Below are positions 33,126 to 41,513 of a DNA stretch of 64,000 nt, piece by piece (positions within the stretch are counted from its first letter, which is position 1; each line of letters begins with the position of its first letter). Source of the stretch: Variovorax sp. Root411 (GTDB taxonomy: Bacteria; Pseudomonadota; Gammaproteobacteria; Burkholderiales; Burkholderiaceae_C). Where the stretch lies: contig NZ_LMDW01000016.1 of assembly GCF_001425205.1 (NCBI RefSeq), positions 744,001-808,000 of the forward strand. The letters are read 5' to 3'. The translations under genes and the position numbers were made by a program. A model generated the notes under the pieces. It was not told the DNA's origin. It did no database searches and worked only from the letters and a program-made list of their open reading frames with translations.

Positions 33126-33809
33126 ATGAAGCTGCTGCTGGTCGAAGACGATCCCTCGATGCAAATCACCCTGCAGCGCACCCTCGGGCGCCGCCGGATC
33201 GACGTGCGCGTCTGCGGCGACGGCGCCGAAGCCGTTGCCCAGTGGCGCGCCATCGAGCCCGACGTGGTCGCCCTCGACCTGAGCCTGCCCAACCTCGACG
33301 GCCTGCAGGTGCTGGCGCAGGCCCGCGCCGAAGGCTTGCGCACGCCGGTGCTGCTGCTGACCGCGCGCGGCACGGTCGGCGACCGCATCGTCGGCCTCAA
33401 CGCCGGCGCCGACGACTACCTGCCCAAGCCCTTCGACCTCGACGAGCTGGAAGCCCGCATCCGCGCGCTGCGCCGGCGCAGCCACGGCGTCGCGGGGCAG
33501 GACGCCGGGCTCAACCCGCAGGAGATCGGCGGGCTGCGCTTCGAGCCCGACAACGGCGCCATCTACAACCGAGCCGAACTGCTCGAACTCACGCCGCGCG
33601 AGCTGGCGCTGCTGAAGGCGCTGATGATGAAGCCCGGCCACGCCGTCACCAAGGAGCGCCTGTTCGAGCTGGTGTTTCCGGGTGAGGCCGACGTGCAGTA
33701 CGAAGCCATCGAGGTGGTTGTTTACCGCCTGCGCAAGAAGCTCGTGGGCACCGGCGCCGTGCTGATGACCATGCGCGGCCTGGGCTACCTGCTGCGCCCG
33801 GAAACATGA
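33126..33809 (+). CDS. tctD: OmpR-type response regulator TctD
   Basis: This 227-residue two-component regulator has a receiver domain with acidic pocket Glu7-Asp8-Asp9 (LLVEDDPSM), phospho-acceptor Asp51 in VALDLSLPNLDGL, the Thr/Ser switch at LLLTARG, and Lys101 in LPKPFDLDE. A winged-helix DNA-binding domain follows, with TPRELALLKALMM and the C-terminal YRLRKKL...RGLGYLL. Its gene is divergent from tctC and overlaps tctE (ATGA). It should activate tctCBA when the external carboxylate is sensed. Confidence 0.93.
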   Translation: MKLLLVEDDPSMQITLQRTLGRRRIDVRVCGDGAEAVAQWRAIEPDVVALDLSLPNLDGLQVLAQARAEGLRTPVLLLTARGTVGDRIVGLNAGADDYLPKPFDLDELEARIRALRRRSHGVAGQDAGLNPQEIGGLRFEPDNGAIYNRAELLELTPRELALLKALMMKPGHAVTKERLFELVFPGEADVQYEAIEVVVYRLRKKLVGTGAVLMTMRGLGYLLRPET

Positions 33810-35236
33810 TCCGCGTTTCCTCGCTTCGCGCGCGGCTGCTGCTCGGCATCCTCGCGCCGATTGCCGTGTTCATCGTGATCAACAGCGTGAGCCTGTACCG
33901 CCAGAGCCTCGCGGCCGCCACCACCGCCTACGACCGCACATTGCTCGCGTCGGCCAAGACCATCGGCGAACAGCTCGACGTGGAGGGCTACGACGACATG
34001 GCGCGGCTGCGGGCCATCGTGCCCTACTCCGCACTGGAGGCCTTCGAGGCCGACAACCGCAGCCGGCTGTTCTACCGGGTCTCGGCACTCGACGGCGAGA
34101 TGATCTCGGGCTTTGCCGAGCTGCCCTTCTGGCGCGGCCGCATTCCGGACCGCGGCGCGTATGCGGCGCTGGTCGACTTCTACGACGACCGGTTCCGCAA
34201 CCAGCCGGTGCGCGTCGCGGTGCTGCTGCAGCCGGTGGCGAGCGCGAACGGCCGCGGCATGGCCGTGGTGCAGGTGGCCGAGACGCTGGAGCTGCGCGAA
34301 ACGCTGGTGCGCAAGCTGCTGCTCGACATGCTGTGGCGCCAGCTGCTGTTGATGGGCGTGATCGCGCTGGTCACCGTGTTCGTGGTGCAGCGCGCCACGC
34401 GGCCGGTGCGCGAACTGGGAGAGGCCCTCGAGAAGCGGCCGGCCGACGACCTCTCGCCCATCGACGCACCCGATGCGCCGCGCGAACTGCGCCCGCTGAT
34501 CGACGCCACCACGCAGGTGATGGGCCGGCTGCAGCGGCTGCTCGACCACCAGAAGCGCTTTGTGCGCGACAGCGCCCACCAGCTGCGCACACCGCTGGCC
34601 GTGCTGAAGGCCCAGGTGCAGTCGGCGCGGCGCGGCGACGTCGCTCCCGAGCAGGCGTTCGGCGAGATCAGCCACACGGTGGAGCGCGCGACCACGCTGG
34701 CCAACCAGATGCTGTCGCTCGCCAAGGTGGAGCAGTTGCGCCAGCAGCCGGAGTCGGTGACGCTCGACCTCGCCGAGGTGGCGCGGCAGATCGCGCTCGA
34801 CCTGTCGCCGCTGGTGGCCGACAAGGCGCTCGATTTCGAACTCGCCACCGGCGAGCCGGTGCCGGTGCGCGCCCATCACTGGATGCTGCAGGAGCTCACG
34901 CGCAACCTGCTGCACAACGCGATCAAGCAGAGCCCCACGGGGGCTACGCTTTCGGTCGCGGTGCGCGCCGAGGGCGAGGACGCGGTGCTCACCGTGCGCG
35001 ACTGCGGCCCCGGCATCTCGCCCGAGCTGCGGCAGCGCCTGTTCGCGCCCTTCTCCGCCGGCAGCGCGTCGAGCGGCTCGGGGCTGGGGCTGGCGATCTG
35101 CCGCGAGATCGTGCTGGCGCTCGGCGGGCGCATCAGCCTCGACAACCGCAGCGCGCCGGATGCGCAGGGCGGGGCCGAACAGGTGATCGGGCTGGACGCG
35201 GTCGTGCATCTGCCGCTGTCGGGGCACAATTCCTGA
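33806..35236 (+). CDS. tctE: Sensor histidine kinase TctE
   Basis: This 476-residue inner-membrane kinase has two membrane helices (about 10-29 and 179-196) flanking a periplasmic sensor of about 150 residues. A short HAMP-like linker leads to the H-box DSAHQLRTPLAVLKAQV with phospho-acceptor His258. The N-box is ELTRNLLHNAIKQSP, the G1 box DCGPGI, and the G2 box GSGLGLAICREIV. The N-terminal DUF-like periplasmic sensor with GYDDMARLRAIVPYSAL is usual for TctE. It overlaps tctD and ends about 20 bases before hslR. Confidence 0.93.
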   Translation: MIRVSSLRARLLLGILAPIAVFIVINSVSLYRQSLAAATTAYDRTLLASAKTIGEQLDVEGYDDMARLRAIVPYSALEAFEADNRSRLFYRVSALDGEMISGFAELPFWRGRIPDRGAYAALVDFYDDRFRNQPVRVAVLLQPVASANGRGMAVVQVAETLELRETLVRKLLLDMLWRQLLLMGVIALVTVFVVQRATRPVRELGEALEKRPADDLSPIDAPDAPRELRPLIDATTQVMGRLQRLLDHQKRFVRDSAHQLRTPLAVLKAQVQSARRGDVAPEQAFGEISHTVERATTLANQMLSLAKVEQLRQQPESVTLDLAEVARQIALDLSPLVADKALDFELATGEPVPVRAHHWMLQELTRNLLHNAIKQSPTGATLSVAVRAEGEDAVLTVRDCGPGISPELRQRLFAPFSAGSASSGSGLGLAICREIVLALGGRISLDNRSAPDAQGGAEQVIGLDAVVHLPLSGHNS

Positions 35237-35255
35237 TACCCACTCATCGACATCC

Positions 35256-35690
35256 ATGGACCGTCTGCGCATCGACAAATGGCTCTGGGCCGCTCGCTTC
35301 TTCAAGACGCGCTCGCTGGCCGCGGAGGAAATCGGAAAGAACCGCGTGCAGGTGAACGGCGACGTCGCCAAGGCCTCGCGCGAGGTCAAGCCCGGCGACA
35401 CCGTGGCCATGCGCATGGGCCCGCTGACGCGGACCGTGACGGTGCGCGGCCTCAGCGGCCAGCGCGGGCCGGCGCCGGTGGCACAGCAGCTCTACGAGGA
35501 GACAGCCGAAAGCCTCGCGGCGCAGGCCGCCTTCCGGGAGCAGCGCCGCGCGGGCACCGAGCCGGCCCTGGCCATCGAACAGGGCCGCCCCACCAAGCGC
35601 GACCGGCGCGAGCTCGACGGCGCGCGCCAGCATGCCGACTGGGACAACCGCTGGAGCGCCTCCCTGCCCCCCGAAGACGACGAGCGCTGA
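35256..35690 (+). CDS. hslR: Ribosome-associated heat-shock protein Hsp15 (S4 RNA-binding domain)
   Basis: This 144-residue protein has an S4 RNA-binding domain at about residues 3-60: MDRLRIDKWLWAARFFKTRS, then VQVNGDVAKASREVKPGD. Hsp15 binds 50S subunits carrying stalled nascent chains after heat stress. The C-terminal half is charged, basic early and acidic at the end, as in the family. It follows tctE closely but is not functionally related; PPK2 follows 47 bases later. Confidence 0.9.
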   Translation: MDRLRIDKWLWAARFFKTRSLAAEEIGKNRVQVNGDVAKASREVKPGDTVAMRMGPLTRTVTVRGLSGQRGPAPVAQQLYEETAESLAAQAAFREQRRAGTEPALAIEQGRPTKRDRRELDGARQHADWDNRWSASLPPEDDER

Positions 35691-35737
35691 TCGATCGGGT
35701 ACGCTGTCGGCTCTCTTTCTTCACGGAGTCCCGCTTC

Positions 35738-36544
35738 ATGGCCAGCTTCAAGAAATACCGCGTCGGCGGCAAGTTCAGGCTCTCGCACGTCGACCCCGAC
35801 GACACGCCGTTCTGCCACGGCGACGAGGCCTTGCAGCGCGCCGAAGTCGATGCGCTGGCCGTCGAGCTCGACGAGTTGCAGGACGTGCTGCACGCCGAGG
35901 GGCGGCGCAAGCTGCTGCTGGTGCTGCAGGGCATGGACACCAGCGGCAAGGACGGCACCGTGCGCTGGGTGTTCTCGCGCACCTCGCCGCTGGGTGTGCG
36001 CGTGACGGCGTTCAAGGCGCCGAACGACGAAGAACGCGCACACGACTACCTCTGGCGCTGCCATGCCGCCGTGCCGCGCACCGGCGAGATCATGGTGTGG
36101 AACCGCAGCCACTACGAAGACGTGCTGGTGCCCGTGGTCGAGGGCTGGATCGAAAAGGCCGAGGCGAAGCGCCGCTACGCGCAAATCAACGACTTCGAGC
36201 GGCTGCTCACCGAAACCGGCACGGTGGTCGTCAAGTGCATGCTGCACATCGACAAGGACGAGCAGCGGGAGCGCCTGCAGGCCCGCATCGATACGCCCGG
36301 CAAGCAATGGAAGTTCAGCATGGACGACCTCGGGGTGCGCACCAAGTGGAGCGCCTACCAGCAGGCCTACGAGACCGCGTTGGGCGCCACATCGACCGAT
36401 CACGCGCCTTGGTACGTGGTGCCGGCCAACAGCAAGCGGCATCGCAACGTGATGATCGCGCAGCTGCTGGTGAAGACGATGCGGCAGATGAAGCTCAAGC
36501 CGCCGCCGCCCGACCCGGCGCTCAAGGGAATGATCGTCAAGTGA
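35738..36544 (+). CDS. ppk2: Polyphosphate kinase 2 (PPK2) family phosphotransferase
   Basis: This 268-residue single-domain PPK2 transfers phosphate from polyphosphate to nucleotides. Walker A is GMDTSGKDGT (65-74). The Walker B region reads VWNRSHYEDVL (120-130), with Asn rather than Asp after the Trp, a form I associate with class III PPK2s that act on AMP and ADP. The lid region contains the expected basic residues. The start ATG 35738 follows a GGAG site. The class is inferred from the motif and would need assay of AMP versus ADP use. Confidence 0.9.
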   Translation: MASFKKYRVGGKFRLSHVDPDDTPFCHGDEALQRAEVDALAVELDELQDVLHAEGRRKLLLVLQGMDTSGKDGTVRWVFSRTSPLGVRVTAFKAPNDEERAHDYLWRCHAAVPRTGEIMVWNRSHYEDVLVPVVEGWIEKAEAKRRYAQINDFERLLTETGTVVVKCMLHIDKDEQRERLQARIDTPGKQWKFSMDDLGVRTKWSAYQQAYETALGATSTDHAPWYVVPANSKRHRNVMIAQLLVKTMRQMKLKPPPPDPALKGMIVK

Positions 36545-36575
36545 GCTTGCCGGGCCCGCGCGGGGCCGCCGAAGC

Positions 36576-37244
36576 TCAGGAGCGGCGGGTTGGCGCCTGC
36601 GCCAGCACGCGGCACTGGCCGAACTCGCAGCGCACGGCCCAGGTTCCGCCGTTGTCGCAGGGCACGTTGTAGGCCTCGTAGCCGGGGCCCTTGGCCGTGA
36701 GTTCGGCGCGCGGCTGCAGGTTGCAGCGGCCAGCCTTGGCGAGCGTCTCGACGTTGTAGGTGTCGATCCCGGTGCGGCGGGGCTTCGCAATAACGCCCGG
36801 GGTGAAGGTGTTGCCGTAGAACGATTCGCGCACGTTGGGGTCGAGGTTGCGATAGCCGCGCTTGGCCATGCAATGCACGATGGCGATCTGCTGGTGCTCG
36901 GCGATCAGTTCCGCGTCGGGGCGGCCGTTCCAGTCGATGACGGCGGCGGTGATGCCGGTGTAGGAGGCGGCGGCGACGATGCCCTGTCCGTACACCGTGA
37001 TCAGCCCGACGCCCAGCGCACCCCACATGGCGTCGCCGGTTTCGCTGCGGGCCGTGATGCGGTTCGATGCCGCGCGGCATGCCGCCACGTCGTTGTCGTA
37101 GCGCGCCTTGTCCACGCCCTCCATGGCGACCATGGGCACATAGGAAGTGCCTGTGCCCGTTCCGGGTTCGGTGGGTGTCGGCGGTGCGCTGGCGCACCCG
37201 GCCAGGCCCACGGCGGCGAACACAATGCTCAGCAGCAGCTTCAT
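36576..37244 (-). CDS. Uncharacterised exported lipoprotein
   Basis: This 222-residue protein has a signal ending in lipobox LAGC (Cys17), then a short Pro/Thr/Gly linker. The body contains an Ala/Gly-rich hydrophobic stretch near residues 75-95 and four or more Cys residues toward the C-terminus (CMAKRG, GRCNLQ, VPCDNG, RCEFGQC). These could form disulfides in the periplasm. I recognise no named domain. It is convergent with ppk2 and divergent from the orphan histidine kinase. Codon use matches the window. Confidence 0.8.
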   Translation of the reverse strand: MKLLLSIVFAAVGLAGCASAPPTPTEPGTGTGTSYVPMVAMEGVDKARYDNDVAACRAASNRITARSETGDAMWGALGVGLITVYGQGIVAAASYTGITAAVIDWNGRPDAELIAEHQQIAIVHCMAKRGYRNLDPNVRESFYGNTFTPGVIAKPRRTGIDTYNVETLAKAGRCNLQPRAELTAKGPGYEAYNVPCDNGGTWAVRCEFGQCRVLAQAPTRRS

Positions 37245-37314
37245 GCAATCCCTCGTCTTCTTCGCGATAGTTGCGGGGATTTAACCATACATATAGTTAC
37301 TCCTGAATCACCTT

Positions 37315-37330
37315 GTCGTGAATGCACGAC
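37315..37330. promoter_or_regulatory. Perfect 6-bp dyad in the AT-rich divergent region before the histidine kinase
   Basis: GTCGTGAATGCACGAC has perfect arms GTCGTG/CACGAC around AATG. It sits in the only AT-rich part of this neighbourhood, 85 bases upstream of the lipoprotein start and 90 before the kinase start. It is a candidate binding site with no assigned protein. Confidence 0.35.
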
Positions 37331-37419
37331 GGCGCACGTCTAGAAGTTGGATTACAAAATGAGAAAATAGGTTACATCTCGTTCGCGTCGGTTCTGAACG
37401 CTGCCCATCCGAACTTCCC

Positions 37420-39357
37420 TTGACCTACCGTACCGCGCCCTTCTTCGCCAACGTGGTGCTCGTCGTTTCGATGGCATTGCTGGGCGTCATCGGTGCCTTG
37501 CTGGTCGGAACGGTCGGCTCGCAGCAGTCCGATGCGCTGTTGCACCTCACGCGGGCCGACTGGCAGGTCGACGATGCGCCTGGCTTCAGCAATCCAGCGC
37601 CTATACAGAGCAGCAGCGCCCTTCCGAACACCTGGAAGCAGGTCGAACTGCCCCTCGCCCTTCCCATCGCGCTGCTGCGACAGGCAGAGGCCACTTCCAC
37701 AAGGACGACGCGCACGACCTGGATCAGGCTGTCCGTGCGCGGCCTGCCGCCCAACCCCGGGCCGCTTGCGCTGTATGGCATCCGGATCAAGACCGACGGC
37801 ACCATCGCGGTCTACGCCGATGGCCATCTGGTCCACCGTGCGCAGGAGTCGGGTCCGCTATGGAACAGCACCCGCACTCCGCTGTGGGTCCAGCTGGACG
37901 ACGGCGCCGGCAGCAAGCCGCCCAGCGAGATCCTCCTGCGCCTGGAGCACACCCGGGGCGCGCAGGTGGCGCTGTCCTCGCTGTGGATCGGCCCCATCAA
38001 CGCGCTGAGAGGCCGCTACGGCATGCGCCAGTGGCTGCAGCAGGAACTGCCGGCGCTGCTCAGTGCGGCCTTCATGGCCGTGGGTGTGTTCGCCCTGTTC
38101 GTGTGGTTCAGGCGTCGCGACGAAACGGGCTACCTGCTGTTCTTCAATCTCGCGGCCACCTCCTTCATGCGAGGGCTGCATTTCTACGTGAGCCTGCCGA
38201 TCGCGAACGACTGGTTCGCATGGCTGACCGTCAACTCGCTTTTCTGGCTGGTGATGGTGGTGCACTTCTTCCTGCGCCAACTGCACGGTCGGCAGCTCGA
38301 AGGGTTGACCTATGGCGTGGTCGTGGCAACCACCGCCATCGGCATCGTCACGATGCCCGGCCTGTCCATCGTGCAGAACACTCCCCGGGTGACGCCGCTG
38401 ATCTACGCGGCCGCGGCACTGCTGGGCGCGGTGGTCTGCCTGGTGGGCGGCATCAGTGCATGGCGCCGCTCCAACGAAGGTCGGCTGGTGGCGGTCGGGA
38501 TCGGCATCTGCGTGCTGCTGGGCCTTATCGACTGGCTGCTGCAGAACAACTTCATCAGCCCAGAAGGCTGGTACATGGGGGCGTACACCAACGCCGTCAC
38601 CTTCAGCGTCTTCGGCGTGCTGATGTACCGCCGCTACATGCATGCCATCGGTGAGGTCGAGCAGCTCAACGCGAGCCTTGCGCAGCGCCTGCAGAAGCGC
38701 GAGACCGAACTCGAGCTGAGCCACCAGCGGCTGCGCGAGGTCGAGCGCCTGCAGACCATCAGCGACGAGCGCCAACGCCTGATGCAGGACATGCACGACG
38801 GGCTCGGTTCTTCGCTGATCAGCGCCATCCGCTCGGTCGAGAGCGGCGGCATGAGCGATGACAAGGTCTCGCAGATCCTCAAGAGCTGCCTGGACGACCT
38901 GAGGCTCGCGCTCGACTCCCTGGAGCCGGTCGAAGCCGACCTGCTGCTGCTGCTGGCCACGCTGCGCTACCGGCTGGAGCCGCGGCTCGAAGGCACCGGT
39001 GTTTCGCTGCGATGGGAAGTGCAGGAGTTGCCGGCCCTGGGCTGGCTCGATCCCTCGAGCGCGCTGCACATCCTGCGCATCGTGCAGGAGAGCATCGCGA
39101 ACATCCTGCGGCACACGCGCGCCACGGAGATACGCGTTGGCACCTCGCTGGAAGGCGCGGGTGTGCAGGTGACGATCGAGGACAACGGCCAGGGCTTCGA
39201 CGTCCAGAAGGTGATGGGCAATCCGTCTGGACGGGGCCTGCAGAACCAGCGGCGGCGGGCGCAGGCGATCAAGGCTGTGGTCCGTTGGGAATCGAAGCCG
39301 ACGGGAACGCGGTTCGTGCTGTGGCTGCCGCTGCAGCGGGAGACCCGGGCGGCATGA
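37420..39357 (+). CDS. Orphan sensor histidine kinase (7TM-type sensor, HisKA_3 kinase)
   Basis: This kinase of about 645 residues has an N-terminal membrane helix (about 10-31), a periplasmic domain to about residue 195, and then seven hydrophobic helices from about 208 to 405. A coiled coil follows (EVEQLNASLAQRLQKRETEL). The NarL-type H-box ERQRLMQDMHDGLGSS has phospho-acceptor His459. The ATPase has ESIANILRHTRAT as N-box and DNGQGF. The start is TTG 37420; a later ATG (37471) would remove the first helix. The layout resembles 7TMR-DISM receptors. No response regulator is adjacent, so its partner is elsewhere. Confidence 0.9.
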   Translation: MTYRTAPFFANVVLVVSMALLGVIGALLVGTVGSQQSDALLHLTRADWQVDDAPGFSNPAPIQSSSALPNTWKQVELPLALPIALLRQAEATSTRTTRTTWIRLSVRGLPPNPGPLALYGIRIKTDGTIAVYADGHLVHRAQESGPLWNSTRTPLWVQLDDGAGSKPPSEILLRLEHTRGAQVALSSLWIGPINALRGRYGMRQWLQQELPALLSAAFMAVGVFALFVWFRRRDETGYLLFFNLAATSFMRGLHFYVSLPIANDWFAWLTVNSLFWLVMVVHFFLRQLHGRQLEGLTYGVVVATTAIGIVTMPGLSIVQNTPRVTPLIYAAAALLGAVVCLVGGISAWRRSNEGRLVAVGIGICVLLGLIDWLLQNNFISPEGWYMGAYTNAVTFSVFGVLMYRRYMHAIGEVEQLNASLAQRLQKRETELELSHQRLREVERLQTISDERQRLMQDMHDGLGSSLISAIRSVESGGMSDDKVSQILKSCLDDLRLALDSLEPVEADLLLLLATLRYRLEPRLEGTGVSLRWEVQELPALGWLDPSSALHILRIVQESIANILRHTRATEIRVGTSLEGAGVQVTIEDNGQGFDVQKVMGNPSGRGLQNQRRRAQAIKAVVRWESKPTGTRFVLWLPLQRETRAA

Positions 39358-39384
39358 GATCGCCCGGCCGTCCGCGCATCACGG

Positions 39385-40329
39385 TTACCTTCGCTTCGGC
39401 TTCGACGGAACCGCGCGCCGCAGGCACTCGATCAGCTGCTCGGTGCTGGGCGTGCGCCGCTTGCCCCGCATGGTGATCAGCCCGACCGGCGGCAGATCGA
39501 TCGGCACCTTCAATGGCAGCACCTTCAGCGCGCCCTGCTGCTCGAAATACCAGGCCACCGAGTGGGCCATGAAGGCCGCCGCGTCGCGCTGCTGCAGGAA
39601 GCACATCTGCGCGAGGAACGAGGCCGACTCGACGATGTCCACCGGCGGCTGCACGCCGTCGCGAAAGAACATCTGGTCGAGCTTGACGCGCAGCGATGCC
39701 CAGGGCGGCGGCATCACGCAAGGCACCCTGGCGAGATCGGTCCAGGCCGGGCGGCGCTTCTCGAGCAGCGGGTGGCCAGGGCGCACCACGACCGTCATGG
39801 GCTCTTCGTAGAGTGCCTCGGTCTCGAGGTCCGGCGCGGCATAGCCCGGTTCGAGACGGCCGACGAAAAGATCGAGCTCGCCGAGGCGCAGCTTGGGCAG
39901 CAGGCGCGTGAGGTCGCCCTCTTCCACCAGCACCGTGGTGTGCGGCGAGCGCGCCTTCAGCATCTCGACCGCGCGCGCCACCAGGACCGGCATGGCCACC
40001 ACCATCGCGCCGACGCTGGTGCGCCCGGCGGCGCCGCTCGCGACGGCCGCGATCTCGTCGCGTGTGCGGTCGTAGTCGGCCAGCACCGAGCGCGCAAAGC
40101 GGACCACGCTGTCGCCATAAGGAGTGGGCTCGGTGCCACGCGTGGAACGCTCGAACAGCGCGAGCCCGAACATGCGTTCGATTTCCACCAGCGACTTGGA
40201 CACCGCCGGCTGCGTCACCGACAGGAATTCAGCGGCGCGGCCCAGGTGCCTGAACTGATCGAGGGCCACCAGCATCTGCAGGTGCCGCAGCTTGAGGTTG
40301 GAACGCAGGACGCGGTCGATCTGGCTCAT
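39385..40329 (-). CDS. LysR-family transcriptional regulator of the sugar-acid module
   Basis: This 314-residue LysR protein has an N-terminal winged helix at about 14-72, with LQMLVALDQFRHLGRAAEFL and TQPAVSKSLVEIERMFG. The effector domain is of the type II periplasmic-binding fold. It opens toward the divergent Bug receptor gene, with 133 bases between the starts. That region holds a LysR-box-like dyad (40405-40423), so it probably controls the receptor-dehydratase-aldolase operon. The inducer is presumably an acid sugar, inferred from context. Confidence 0.9.
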   Translation of the reverse strand: MSQIDRVLRSNLKLRHLQMLVALDQFRHLGRAAEFLSVTQPAVSKSLVEIERMFGLALFERSTRGTEPTPYGDSVVRFARSVLADYDRTRDEIAAVASGAAGRTSVGAMVVAMPVLVARAVEMLKARSPHTTVLVEEGDLTRLLPKLRLGELDLFVGRLEPGYAAPDLETEALYEEPMTVVVRPGHPLLEKRRPAWTDLARVPCVMPPPWASLRVKLDQMFFRDGVQPPVDIVESASFLAQMCFLQQRDAAAFMAHSVAWYFEQQGALKVLPLKVPIDLPPVGLITMRGKRRTPSTEQLIECLRRAVPSKPKRR

Positions 40330-40404
40330 GGGGCTTGGAGGGACGCTTTTTTCTTCATAACCTCTGGGCCATGAAGCGAGTCCGCTATTTCATTGGATTG
40401 CAAT

Positions 40405-40423
40405 GATTGTCTCCGGAACAATC
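40405..40423. promoter_or_regulatory. LysR-box candidate between the regulator and the Bug receptor gene
   Basis: GATTGTCTCCGGAACAATC is a dyad with 6-bp arms and a 7-base centre, and it contains T-N11-A. A second inverted pair, CATTG-N5-CAATG, lies just upstream at 40391-40405. Both are in the 133-base divergent intergenic region, the expected place for LysR control. Confidence 0.55.
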
Positions 40424-40462
40424 CAACTCGCTGACCGAACAACTATTCTTCCGGAGACAACG

Positions 40463-41458
40463 ATGAAGATCCCCCACAGCGTGGCACGGCGCCAGTTCGT
40501 GTTGGGCGGCCTCGGCGCCGCAGCCCTTGGCACCGCACCGGCGCGCGTGCTGGCCGCCGAATATCCCGAACGCCCCATCACCTTCATCTGCCCGTGGCCG
40601 GCCGGCGGCACGGCGGACCGCTCGATGCGCATCATCTGCCAGGTTGCCGCGCGCGAGCTCGGCCAGCCGATCGCGCTGGAGAACCGCGCGGGCGCCTCGG
40701 GAATGATCGGCACCAAGGCGCTGGCATCGGCGCGGCCCGACGGCTACACCATCGGGCAGATTCCGATCTCGGTGACGCGCTTCTCGCAGATCGGGACCGT
40801 GCAGCTGGATCCGCTCACCGACCTGACCTATCTCGCGCGCACCTCGGGACAGACCTTCGGCATCGCCGTGCCGGCACGCTCGCCGTTCAAGTCGCTGCGC
40901 GACGTGGTGGCGCAGGCCAAGGCGCGCCCCGGCGCCATCAGCTATGCGCACGCCGGCATCGGCGGCGCGACGCACGTGGGCATGGAGCAGTTCGCGCAAG
41001 CGGCCGGCGTGAAGTTCAACGCCATCGCCTACAAGGGCGGCTCGGCCGCGCTGCAGGACGTTCTGGGCGAACAGGTCGACATGCTGGCCGACAGCAGCTC
41101 GTGGGCACCGCACGTGGAAAGCGGCAAGCTGCGCCTGCTCGCCACCTGGGGCGAGGCGCGCACGCCGCGCTTCAAGGACACGCCGACGCTCAAGGAACTC
41201 GGCTATGACGTGGTGGTCGAGGCCCCCAACGGCATCGGCGCACCCAAGGGCCTGCCGTCCGCGGTCGAGAAGCGGCTGCGCGACGCCTTCCGCGTCGCCG
41301 TGCAGAGCGAAGAATTCCGCAAAGTGGCCGAGAGCATCGATGCGCCGGTCATGTACCAGGACGGCCCCGACTACCGCAACTACGTACAGTCGGTGTACCG
41401 ACAGGAGACCGACCTGATCCGCAAACTCAACCTCAAGGAACTGATGGAAAAGGGCTGA
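40463..41458 (+). CDS. Bug-family periplasmic substrate receptor of the sugar-acid module
   Basis: This 331-residue TTT-type solute receptor has the signal MKIPHSVARRQFVLGGLGAAA, with a twin-arginine-like RRQFVLG, cut near VLAAEYP. The Bug ligand loops are ITFICPWPAGGTADRSMR and SYAHAGIGGATHVGMEQF. A GGAGACA ribosome site lies before ATG 40463. No TctA or TctB lies beside it, so it must feed a permease encoded elsewhere (possibly, but not certainly, the TctAB at 29.8-31.9 kb) or serve in signalling. It heads an operon with a dehydratase and an aldolase. Confidence 0.9.
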   Translation: MKIPHSVARRQFVLGGLGAAALGTAPARVLAAEYPERPITFICPWPAGGTADRSMRIICQVAARELGQPIALENRAGASGMIGTKALASARPDGYTIGQIPISVTRFSQIGTVQLDPLTDLTYLARTSGQTFGIAVPARSPFKSLRDVVAQAKARPGAISYAHAGIGGATHVGMEQFAQAAGVKFNAIAYKGGSAALQDVLGEQVDMLADSSSWAPHVESGKLRLLATWGEARTPRFKDTPTLKELGYDVVVEAPNGIGAPKGLPSAVEKRLRDAFRVAVQSEEFRKVAESIDAPVMYQDGPDYRNYVQSVYRQETDLIRKLNLKELMEKG

Positions 41459-41513
41459 CGCCCCCTCGTCCGCCGGCATCCGAATCCAGCCTGAATCCTC
41501 CCCACGCCATCCC

